From CAYVTD01 sp964454445 (GTDB taxonomy: Bacteria > Bacteroidota > Ignavibacteria > Kapaibacteriales > UBA2268), in the NCBI GenBank assembly GCA_964454445.1, contig CAYVTD010000030.1:1-39141 (forward strand): a DNA stretch of 39,141 nucleotides, read 5' to 3'. This document shows, one piece after another, positions 1 to 6,818 of this stretch (its first letter is position 1; every line of letters begins with the position of its first letter). A program made the position numbers and the translations under genes. Under the pieces are notes generated by a model. It had not been told where the DNA came from. It did no database searches and saw only the letters and a list, made by a program, of their open reading frames with translations.

Positions 1-396
1 GTCGCCTTTTATTGCATAAGCTATTATCTGATAATGTTTCCCATATTTATTTGCGCAAGGTACAGCTGATGTCTTCTTTTTCCAGATAATTAAATTTTGT
101 AATATCCAACCAGTTTCGCGCAATACTTTTAATACATTCTCTGTGTTTTTTTCTCTTTGCATAAAATAAACAGAACCGCCGTGATTCGTAACTTCATAAA
201 TATTCTGGCAAACTTTCTCCATCATTCCCCAATATTCGGCATCAGTTAAGTTATCATTAAAATATTGGTAATCCTTGTTTTGATTAAATGGTGGATCCAA
301 GAAAGTTAAATCGACCATTTGGTCAATCTGTTTCATTATATCGAGGCAGTCGCCCTGATATATTTTATTTAACAATATCTTCTCTTTTTCAATCAA
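1..396 (-). CDS. DNA methyltransferase (N6-adenine/N4-cytosine type), 3' end outside window
   Basis: The visible 132 codons are the N-terminal part of an amino-methylating DNA methyltransferase. Near the start a GDCLDIM segment is followed by a DLTFLDPPF motif (DPPF at about residues 34-37), which is motif IV (DPPY/F) of this superfamily, where the target amino group is methylated. The frame is open to the window edge, so the SAM-binding FxGxG part and target recognition are not judged. The most upstream in-frame start is a TTG at 396, directly after an in-frame stop; there is no good Shine-Dalgarno, and an ATG lies about 20 codons inside. It begins 18 bp after the stop of the ATCase-like gene and is probably the last visible gene of that operon. 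No restriction endonuclease is visible, but the downstream side is cut off. The family is clear; specificity is unknown. Confidence 0.8.
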   Translation of the reverse strand, partial: MIEKEKILLNKIYQGDCLDIMKQIDQMVDLTFLDPPFNQNKDYQYFNDNLTDAEYWGMMEKVCQNIYEVTNHGGSVYFMQREKNTENVLKVLRETGWILQNLIIWKKKTSAVPCANKYGKHYQIIAYAIKGD

Positions 397-414
397 TTAT
401 AGCTTAGTCTTATT

Positions 415-1338
415 TTATACTATTTCTTTGTCAAACAACAACGATAGTAAAGCCATGCGGACATAAAGCCCATTTCTGGTTTGCCGGAAATAAGCGGCAC
501 GAGGATCGCTGTCCACTTCGGGACTTATCTCAACTGAACGAGGCAGAGGGTGCATCAAGATGGACTTGAATTTTAACTTTTGCATAATAGCCTTATCGAT
601 GTTGTAAACTGATAAATCCATATCTTTCAGTTTAAGGCGCTCACGAATGATGCGAGTCTGATAAACAACATCTACCCGATTGATTATGCCATCAATTGTG
701 TCTGACAATTGATAAGAAACATTTCTTTTTTCAAGATATTCTAAAATGTCGGGTTTGATCTGAAGTTCGTTCGGTGCGATGAAATATAGCTTGGTCCTGT
801 CAAATTTGCTTAATAAATAAGCCAAAGAGCGAACAGTCCTTCCCATATCCAATGCACCAATAAAAGCAACAGAAATCCCTTCGAGTTGATGACATTCTTT
901 GTAAATAGTATATAAATCGAGTAATGCTTGAGTTGGATGTTGTCCTCCGGAACCATCACCTGCATTGATAATTGGAACGGGCGAGACCGCCGCTGCACGT
1001 TTTGCTCCACCTTCTTCGTGATGCCGGATCACAATAACGTCGCAAAAATTCGACATTATCTGAATCGTATCTTCAACTATTTCGCCTGGTATCTCGGAAG
1101 AAAACTCATTTGCTTGCTCTGTCGTAAGCACTTTCCCACCAAGACGATACATAGCCGATTCAAACGAAAAACGTGTTCGAGTCGAAGGACGATAAAACAA
1201 AGTGGCAAGGATTTTATCCTGATAGTCACTAGTGCCACCGCGAGCAACGATTCTTTTCATCTGGTCGGCTCTGTCGAAAAGGTCTTGCAGAAGAGGCAAC
1301 GTAAATTGCTGGGATTCTATTATATGATCTATTTTCAT
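415..1338 (-). CDS. pyrB: Aspartate carbamoyltransferase-like protein, catalytic-chain type with altered active site
   Basis: A 307-aa member of the aspartate/ornithine carbamoyltransferase family, closest to PyrB, which makes carbamoyl-aspartate in pyrimidine synthesis. Visible are the carbamoyl-phosphate loop STRTR (52-56), R105, HPTQ (134-137), GRTV with R167, R229, and HPLPR (263-267). Aligned by eye without gaps to remembered E. coli PyrB up to this region, four positions differ: E50 is R, K84 of the 80s loop is P (SSEIPGE), D162 is A, and Q231 is I. K84 and Q231 belong to the aspartate/catalytic site in E. coli. The start is the ATG at 1338, because GGAGG lies 5 nt upstream at 1344-1348; a TTG four codons earlier would sit inside that Shine-Dalgarno. 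It is 24 bp downstream of arcC. No pyrI is seen. It may be a true but divergent ATCase or a transcarbamylase with another acceptor. Confidence 0.85.
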   Translation of the reverse strand: MKIDHIIESQQFTLPLLQDLFDRADQMKRIVARGGTSDYQDKILATLFYRPSTRTRFSFESAMYRLGGKVLTTEQANEFSSEIPGEIVEDTIQIMSNFCDVIVIRHHEEGGAKRAAAVSPVPIINAGDGSGGQHPTQALLDLYTIYKECHQLEGISVAFIGALDMGRTVRSLAYLLSKFDRTKLYFIAPNELQIKPDILEYLEKRNVSYQLSDTIDGIINRVDVVYQTRIIRERLKLKDMDLSVYNIDKAIMQKLKFKSILMHPLPRSVEISPEVDSDPRAAYFRQTRNGLYVRMALLSLLFDKEIV

Positions 1339-1343
1339 AATTT

Positions 1344-1348
1344 CCTCC
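1344..1348 (-). promoter_or_regulatory. Shine-Dalgarno GGAGG of the ATCase-like gene
   Basis: GGAGG on the minus strand, 5 nt before the ATG at 1338. It decides between that ATG and an in-frame TTG four codons upstream that overlaps it. Confidence 0.75.
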
Positions 1349-1362
1349 AATTCTTGTTTGAT

Positions 1363-2301
1363 TTACGGAATTATGTGCGTGCCGGCATTCTCCGACAAAG
1401 CTTCTTTCAAATACTCGTAAGATGTAATTATAGCTTTATGTCCTCCATTTTCCAAAAAGCGCAGAGCCGATTCAATTTTTGGGCCCATATTGCCTTGAGG
1501 AAAATGTCCTTCGTCGTAATAATGCTGCATTTGCCTGGCTGTTGCCTTGCGAATGCCCTGTTGATTGGGTTTCTTGAAATTAAGATAAACTTGATCTGCA
1601 TCGGTGCTGATTACGAACAAGTCCACCCCGAGTTCCTTAGCTAATAAAGCTGATGAACGATCTTTATCAATAACGGCTTCAGAGCCAATGATATCGCCAT
1701 CTTTTACAACAACTGGGATACCACCCCCGCCATTTGCAATGACAATCAAGCCGAGTTCAAGGTTCTTTTTAATAATTTCAAGCTGCAAAATTTCCGTCGG
1801 ATCAGGCGAGGCAACTACTCTTCTGTATCCACGGGCGGCATCTTCGACGACATCCCAGCCAAGTGCTTTTTTGCGTTCTTCAGCAACTTCTTTTGAATAA
1901 AAGGGACCGATTGGTTTTGTGGGGTTCTTATAAGCAGGATCATTCTCATCGACTTTGCACATAGTTGGAATGGTTATAACGAGTTTTTTTATACCGGCGT
2001 CTCTAAGCTCGTGTTCCAAAGCTCTCTGCAAAATATAGCCGATTTCGCTTTGAGTAGTGGCAACGCACATATCAAGTGTATGTGTATAGACGTCGGCTGA
2101 AGCTCGCTCCGAGCGGAGCAAAGCAGCACCTACCTGAGGACCGTTGCCGTGTGTAATGACTACATCCCAACCTTGACTTATCATATAAACAATTTGCTTG
2201 GCTGTTTCAGTAGCATTATAGAACTGCTCTTCAATTGCGCCGCGTTCACCGGCTTTAATTAAAGAATTACCTCCAACGGCTATTAATGCTGTTTTGGACA
2301 C
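1363..2301 (-). CDS. arcC: Carbamate kinase
   Basis: A 312-aa amino-acid-kinase-family enzyme that interconverts carbamoyl phosphate plus ADP with carbamate plus ATP. It is normally the ATP-yielding last step of arginine, agmatine or allantoin breakdown. Visible motifs are AVGGNS (8-13), HGNGPQVG (51-58), NPTKPIGPF, the glycine-rich NGGGGIPVV, the lysine of AVIDKD, and GNMGPKIESA near the C-terminus; all match carbamate kinase rather than other amino-acid kinases, and the length is normal. The start codon is GTG, supported by AGAGG 5-6 nt upstream. It starts 9 bp after the argF stop and 24 bp before the ATCase-like gene, so the three are co-transcribed. No arginine deiminase is in view, so the direction of flux cannot be read from the context. 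Confidence 0.95.
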   Translation of the reverse strand: MSKTALIAVGGNSLIKAGERGAIEEQFYNATETAKQIVYMISQGWDVVITHGNGPQVGAALLRSERASADVYTHTLDMCVATTQSEIGYILQRALEHELRDAGIKKLVITIPTMCKVDENDPAYKNPTKPIGPFYSKEVAEERKKALGWDVVEDAARGYRRVVASPDPTEILQLEIIKKNLELGLIVIANGGGGIPVVVKDGDIIGSEAVIDKDRSSALLAKELGVDLFVISTDADQVYLNFKKPNQQGIRKATARQMQHYYDEGHFPQGNMGPKIESALRFLENGGHKAIITSYEYLKEALSENAGTHIIP

Positions 2302-2310
2302 ATTGACCTC

Positions 2311-3225
2311 TTATTTCATCAATTGATAAATAATCGCTTTTTGTGCGTGCAAGCGGTTTTCTGCCTCTTGGAACACGACTGAATAGTCCGAATCGATAAC
2401 TTCATCAGTAACCTCATCACCACGATGGGCAGGCAAACAATGCATAAAGATAGCATCATCATTGGCATTGTTCATTAGTTCCTGATTAACTTGATAAGGC
2501 ATAAAAATTTTTCGTCTCTCGGCTGCCTCTGCTTCTTGTCCCATCGAAGCCCAAACATCGGTATAAACGGCATCAGCGCCTTTAACGGCTAATTTTGGAT
2601 CGTGAACAACTTCAATTTTTGCACCCGTCTCTTTGGCTGCTTCAACGGCATTTTGGAAAGCTATCATATTTGGTTCGTAACCTCTCGGGCAGGAGATAGT
2701 TACATCGACACCAAGACGCGCCCCGGCATTCATCAAGGAATGGGCAACGTTGTTGCCATCGCCGACATAACATAATTTTAAACCCTGTAGCTTGCCTTTT
2801 ACTTCTTGTATTGTCAAGAAGTCAGCCATAGCCTGGCAAGGATGGTACATATCAGTTAAGCCGTTGATAATCGGTATGCTTGACCATTTGCTCATATCTT
2901 CGACAATTTGGTGGGCAAATGTTCTTATCATTATGCCTTGAACCATTCTTTCAAGATTTTTAGCTACATCATAAACAGATTCTCGCTTGCCAAGATTAAT
3001 CTCGGCTGGGGATAGATAAATCGAAAATCCACCAAGCTGCTGGATACCAACGTCAAAGCTGGTACGAGTTCTCAACGATGGTTTTTCAAAGATTAACGCT
3101 AATGTTTTGCCTTTGAGTGCATCGAAATATTTAGGAATGTTTGCCTTCATATTTGAGGCAAGTTCAAATGTCGCAAGGATTTCTTCTGTTGTAAAATCCA
3201 ATACTGTTAAAAAGTCTTTTCTCAC
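2311..3225 (-). CDS. argF: Ornithine carbamoyltransferase
   Basis: A 304-aa enzyme converting carbamoyl phosphate plus ornithine to citrulline, or the reverse phosphorolysis in arginine catabolism (then called ArcB). The carbamoyl-phosphate loop reads SLRTR (50-54) where STRTR is the common form. HPCQ (128-131), DVWASMGQE and HCLP (262-265, catalytic Cys263) are all present, and HPCQ/HCLP mark an ornithine rather than an aspartate carbamoyltransferase. The start is GTG at 3225 with a strong AAAGGAG 8 nt upstream. It is the first gene of the minus-strand operon. Sequence alone does not separate the anabolic from the catabolic role; adjacency to carbamate kinase leans catabolic, while the missing deiminase argues the other way. 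Confidence 0.95.
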   Translation of the reverse strand: MRKDFLTVLDFTTEEILATFELASNMKANIPKYFDALKGKTLALIFEKPSLRTRTSFDVGIQQLGGFSIYLSPAEINLGKRESVYDVAKNLERMVQGIMIRTFAHQIVEDMSKWSSIPIINGLTDMYHPCQAMADFLTIQEVKGKLQGLKLCYVGDGNNVAHSLMNAGARLGVDVTISCPRGYEPNMIAFQNAVEAAKETGAKIEVVHDPKLAVKGADAVYTDVWASMGQEAEAAERRKIFMPYQVNQELMNNANDDAIFMHCLPAHRGDEVTDEVIDSDYSVVFQEAENRLHAQKAIIYQLMK

Positions 3226-3656
3226 TATAAAAACTCCTTTATTAAATAATAAATAATAATATAATTAACAAAAAAAAAGTATTTTTTATAACCGAAGAAG
3301 GTTTTTCAAATTATATGGGAGCGTCGGTGTGGTAGTGCTTAAACAAGAAGATTTTGCCGGCGCGGCTTTTCGGACTATGTACTGGTGGCGCAAGTAGCTT
3401 ATGCTCCATCGATAGTTCCGAAAATATCTCTATGTAAGTTTGCCGCATCATTTTTTTTACCTGCTATCCATTTAAACACAAATATATTAAAATAGTTTTA
3501 GATAAAAAAACTTAGAAGTGTTATTTGAAAGAAATATGTTGCAAATGTGTATTTTCTTGTTTTGTTTGTAAGTATATATTGCAAAATATTGTATACAATT
3601 GAAAATTGAATTAACATAATCATTATTTCAAGTATTAATATAATACCATTGGCTTT
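3226..3656. other. Intergenic region between the argF operon and the DUF255 gene
   Basis: About 430 bp without a recognised gene. Most is very AT-rich. The middle (about 3311-3450) is a clearly GC-richer island, described separately. Near 3590 there is a short palindrome TTGTATACAA. It should hold the argF promoter and the 3' end of the DUF255 transcript; I see no convincing terminator or TAnnTTTG element. Confidence 0.6.
3311..3448 (-). other. GC-rich intergenic island with a 45-codon open frame; probable repeat element or RNA
   Basis: An island of roughly 50% GC by eye inside strongly AT-rich spacer. On the minus strand an ATG at 3448 opens a 45-codon frame (starting MRQTYIEIF, with a basic PPVHSPKSRAGK stretch) that stops at 3311. 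The plus strand is also open for about 35 codons across the same stretch, so openness is not evidence for translation. Only a weak purine stretch precedes the ATG. GGAGC at 3318-3322 can pair with GCTCC at 3403-3407, enclosing about 80 nt, and TACT/AGTA forms a small inner hairpin. I favour a dispersed intergenic repeat or structured RNA over a protein gene, but cannot decide from one copy. Confidence 0.35.
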
Positions 3657-5750
3657 TTAAGCTATATGGATCTCATTAAGAATTCTTGCTAACTCTTTGG
3701 CACTTTCTACTGGTTGCAAACATTTGAATTCACTGCATACGTAAACCTTTGGTTGATCTGAATTATAATCATAGTCTGCCAAATAGGTGCATAACTCCAA
3801 AATACCTTGCTCGACAGTCGAAGGAGATAGCTTTATAATTGATTTGCTTGGAATGAAGGATTTATAAATCATTTCGAGCATGGATTTATAAACATCGTTT
3901 TCTGTTTTGCAAGTAATAATAATCTCGTAAGATTTGCCAAATTGATAATATAGCCCATTTAAAAATTGTGTGTAATTGGCTGGCCTTGGCAAAATTTCAG
4001 CAGAAAACTCCGAAACAAGTTCATTTGAATACTTTTTATATTTTTGATTTCCTGTTATCAGAAATAAACGATTTAATACAAGCAAGGCAATTGAATTTCC
4101 TGATGGAATAGCTCCATCATAGATTTCTTTTTGGCGAATAATTAAATCTTTACTGTTTTTATGACTTGCAAAGAAGCCTGCCTGCTCTTCATCCCAGAAG
4201 TATTCAATAGCCAAATCCATCAATTTGATAGCTTTTTTCAAATAATTAACCTCGAATCCAGCCTCAAACAAGTCTAAAAGAGCTAATGCAAGATACACAT
4301 AATCATCGAGTTGCCCGGAGATTGACGCATCGCCATCTCTATATCTATGAATTAGTTCTGTGTCATTAAAAAACATCTTTGACAGAATAAAATCTGCAGC
4401 TTTGACAGCTGAATTATAATATGAATGCTCAGAAAAAATAGCGGAACAGGTTGCAAATGCTCCAATCATCATCGCATTCCAATTTGTCAGAATCTTATCG
4501 TCTTTATATGGATGTATCCGCTTTTCTCTTGCTTTGAAAACTATATCATTGCATCGTAGGAGTTTAACGTGGAATTCTTGAATTGATAAATCAGACTGCT
4601 TTGCAATTTCTTCATCTGATTTGATCCGATGCAGAATATTTGAATTTGGGTGCATTTCTCCCCGCTCATCTTTAAAATTTCCTTTTTCAGAAACATTGTA
4701 AACGTCCTTGAAGAAAGGAGCATCTATCCCGAGCAAATCGTCTAATTCTTCTGATTTCCAAATATAAAACTTCCCTTCTTTGCCTTCACTGTCGGCATCT
4801 TCAGCTGAATAAAATCCTCCTTGTTCGTCTGTCATATCTCTTAAAACATATTCAATTATTTCTTGCGCAGTAGATTTATATAGCTGATTTTTTGTAGCTA
4901 CATAAGCTTCTGTATAAGCAGTTATGAGCTGAGCTTGATCATAAAGCATTTTCTCGAAATGAGGCAGCACCCATCGTCTATCTGTCGAATAGCGATGAAT
5001 ACCATATCCGATATGATCATAAATCCCTCCAAGACGCATTGAAACCAATGTCTTATCGAGCATTTCCAGAGCATATTCTTCATTATTCTCTTTCCAATAG
5101 CGAAGCAAAAAAGTCAGATTATGAGGAATCGGAAATTTGGGTGCTAAACTGAATCCGCCAAATGTGCTATCAAAATTCCTTTCTAATGAATCACTAGCTA
5201 TTGTAAACACGTCAGTCGTTAGGTCAACAGAATTTCGTTTTGCATTAGTATAATATTTCAATTGGTTAGTTAAATGTTCAGCAGAATCTAGCGTATCTTC
5301 CCTTTGATTTTGCCATAGTTGTTTTACTTTCGTAATTAGTTCTCTCATCCCTATTCTTCCGTAAATACTATCCTTAGGAAAGTAAGTACCGGCAAAAAAA
5401 GGTTTTTTTTCGGATGTCATAATCACTGTAAGGGGCCAGCCTCCAATACCCGTTAGCAACTGGCATACAGTCATATAAATCCCGTCTATATCGGGACGTT
5501 CCTCACGATCTACCTTAATATTAATAAATGTATCATTCATTAAAGCTGCTATTTCATTATCTTCAAAGGACTCGTGTGCCATAACATGACACCAATGGCA
5601 AGTTGAATAGCCAATAGATAAAAAAACCGGCTTACCTTGTTGCTTTGCTATTTCAAAGGCTTCGTCTGACCAGGGAAACCAAAAGACAGGATTGTCCTTG
5701 TGTTGGAGAAGATATGGACTTTTCTCATTTTTCAGTTTGTTTTCTGGCAT
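3657..5750 (-). CDS. DUF255 / YyaL-type thioredoxin-domain protein
   Basis: A 697-aa protein of the YyaL/spermatogenesis-associated-protein-20 family. The N-terminus (KSPYLLQHKDNPV, then STCHWCHVM with CHWC at 51-54, then VDREERPDID and GGWPLTV) is the DUF255 thioredoxin-like domain with a CxxC pair. The rest is an alpha/alpha toroid resembling six-hairpin glycosidases, and the length is usual for the family. No signal peptide is seen, so it is probably cytosolic. The biochemical role of the family is not settled. It starts 23 bp after the UDP-glucuronate decarboxylase gene, which suggests co-transcription without an obvious functional link. Confidence 0.92.
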   Translation of the reverse strand: MPENKLKNEKSPYLLQHKDNPVFWFPWSDEAFEIAKQQGKPVFLSIGYSTCHWCHVMAHESFEDNEIAALMNDTFINIKVDREERPDIDGIYMTVCQLLTGIGGWPLTVIMTSEKKPFFAGTYFPKDSIYGRIGMRELITKVKQLWQNQREDTLDSAEHLTNQLKYYTNAKRNSVDLTTDVFTIASDSLERNFDSTFGGFSLAPKFPIPHNLTFLLRYWKENNEEYALEMLDKTLVSMRLGGIYDHIGYGIHRYSTDRRWVLPHFEKMLYDQAQLITAYTEAYVATKNQLYKSTAQEIIEYVLRDMTDEQGGFYSAEDADSEGKEGKFYIWKSEELDDLLGIDAPFFKDVYNVSEKGNFKDERGEMHPNSNILHRIKSDEEIAKQSDLSIQEFHVKLLRCNDIVFKAREKRIHPYKDDKILTNWNAMMIGAFATCSAIFSEHSYYNSAVKAADFILSKMFFNDTELIHRYRDGDASISGQLDDYVYLALALLDLFEAGFEVNYLKKAIKLMDLAIEYFWDEEQAGFFASHKNSKDLIIRQKEIYDGAIPSGNSIALLVLNRLFLITGNQKYKKYSNELVSEFSAEILPRPANYTQFLNGLYYQFGKSYEIIITCKTENDVYKSMLEMIYKSFIPSKSIIKLSPSTVEQGILELCTYLADYDYNSDQPKVYVCSEFKCLQPVESAKELARILNEIHIA

Positions 5751-5773
5751 AATTGTTTATTTTGTTCTTAGTT

Positions 5774-6712
5774 TTACATTTCAAGCCTTTTTTTGAAGTA
5801 TTCAACAGTATTTTTCAAGCCAACCTCTTTTTTGACGCTTGGTTGCCATTTTAAGATGTTTTTTGCTTTAGTAATGTCTGGTCTTCTAACCTTGGGGTCG
5901 TCAGCGGGTAGTTCCTTGAAAACGATTTTACTTTGTGAACCTGTCAAATCAATGATCAATTTGGCAAGCTCGAGCATCGATATTTCGTCAGGGTTGCCTA
6001 TGTTTGTCGGATTGGTTTCAGCGGACATAATCAGCCGGTACATTCCTTCGATTAAATCGTCCACATAGCAGATAGAGCGGGTTTGGCTACCATCACCAAA
6101 GACTGTAACAGGCTCATTTTTAAGCGATTGAGAGATAAAGGCAGGAATAGCTCTTCCGTCCATTATCCTCATTCGAGGACCGTAAGTATTAAAAATGCGA
6201 ACAATACGTGTATCAACGCCATGATAGCGGTGGTAAGCCATTGTCATTGCTTCAGCAAAGCGTTTTGCCTCGTCGTAAACGCCGCGCAAGCCAACGGGAT
6301 TGACATTACCCCAATATGACTCGGGCTGGGGGTGTATCATAGGGTCTCCATAAGTTTCGCTTGTGCTTGCAAGGAAAAAACGGGCATTTTTCTTTTTTGC
6401 CAAACCCAGAGCTTTATGTGTGCCGAGCGAACCTACTTTTAGCGTCTGAATCGGGAATTTCAAATAATCAATGGGAGATGCAGGAGAAGCAAAATGGAGA
6501 ATAAAGTCGAGCTTTCCTTCGACATAGATGTAGTTTGTTACGTCATGCTCGATGAATGTAAAGTGTTTGTTGCCAATGAGATGAGCAATGTTGTCGGGCG
6601 AGCCTGTTATAAAATTGTCCATACAGATTACTTCGTCGCCTTCAGCAAGAAATCTATCGCAAAAATGTGAGCCAAGAAAGCCTGCACCACCCGTGATTAA
6701 AATCCGTGCCAT
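5774..6712 (-). CDS. uxs: UDP-glucuronate decarboxylase (UDP-xylose synthase) of the extended SDR family
   Basis: A 312-aa NAD-dependent sugar-nucleotide enzyme. The Rossmann motif GGAGFLG (8-14), LASTSETYGDP (catalytic serine/threonine and glutamate) and Tyr146/Lys150 in VYDEAKR form the SDR active site. RIFNTYGPRM, the DGR segment, and the late RRPDITKAK are typical of UDP-glucuronate decarboxylases, which oxidise and decarboxylate UDP-glucuronate to UDP-xylose for surface polysaccharides. A related dTDP-glucose dehydratase or epimerase is less likely because of the YDEAKR and RRPDITKAK motifs. It lies between the OmpA-family gene (106 bp upstream) and the DUF255 gene (23 bp downstream), all on the minus strand. 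Confidence 0.88.
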   Translation of the reverse strand: MARILITGGAGFLGSHFCDRFLAEGDEVICMDNFITGSPDNIAHLIGNKHFTFIEHDVTNYIYVEGKLDFILHFASPASPIDYLKFPIQTLKVGSLGTHKALGLAKKKNARFFLASTSETYGDPMIHPQPESYWGNVNPVGLRGVYDEAKRFAEAMTMAYHRYHGVDTRIVRIFNTYGPRMRIMDGRAIPAFISQSLKNEPVTVFGDGSQTRSICYVDDLIEGMYRLIMSAETNPTNIGNPDEISMLELAKLIIDLTGSQSKIVFKELPADDPKVRRPDITKAKNILKWQPSVKKEVGLKNTVEYFKKRLEM

Positions 6713-6818
6713 AAGAATATCCTTAAAATGATTATTGAATTATCGAAAATTTTCAACTTGCCTGACAAATAATTTGATAAAAATTATCTTTTTAGAAAGT
6801 CTCTTTTTTTATTGAATA

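Noticed and set aside
928..1644. Long plus-strand open frame opposite the ATCase-like and arcC genes
   Set aside because: It is antisense to two well-supported genes and its translation has no recognisable domain.
1..3225. A complete arginine deiminase operon
   Set aside because: OTC and carbamate kinase are present but no arcA or arginine/ornithine antiporter gene is visible in the window.
3311..3450. tRNA or rRNA fragment in the GC-rich island
   Set aside because: No cloverleaf, T-loop or anticodon stem could be drawn, and no rRNA motif was recognised.
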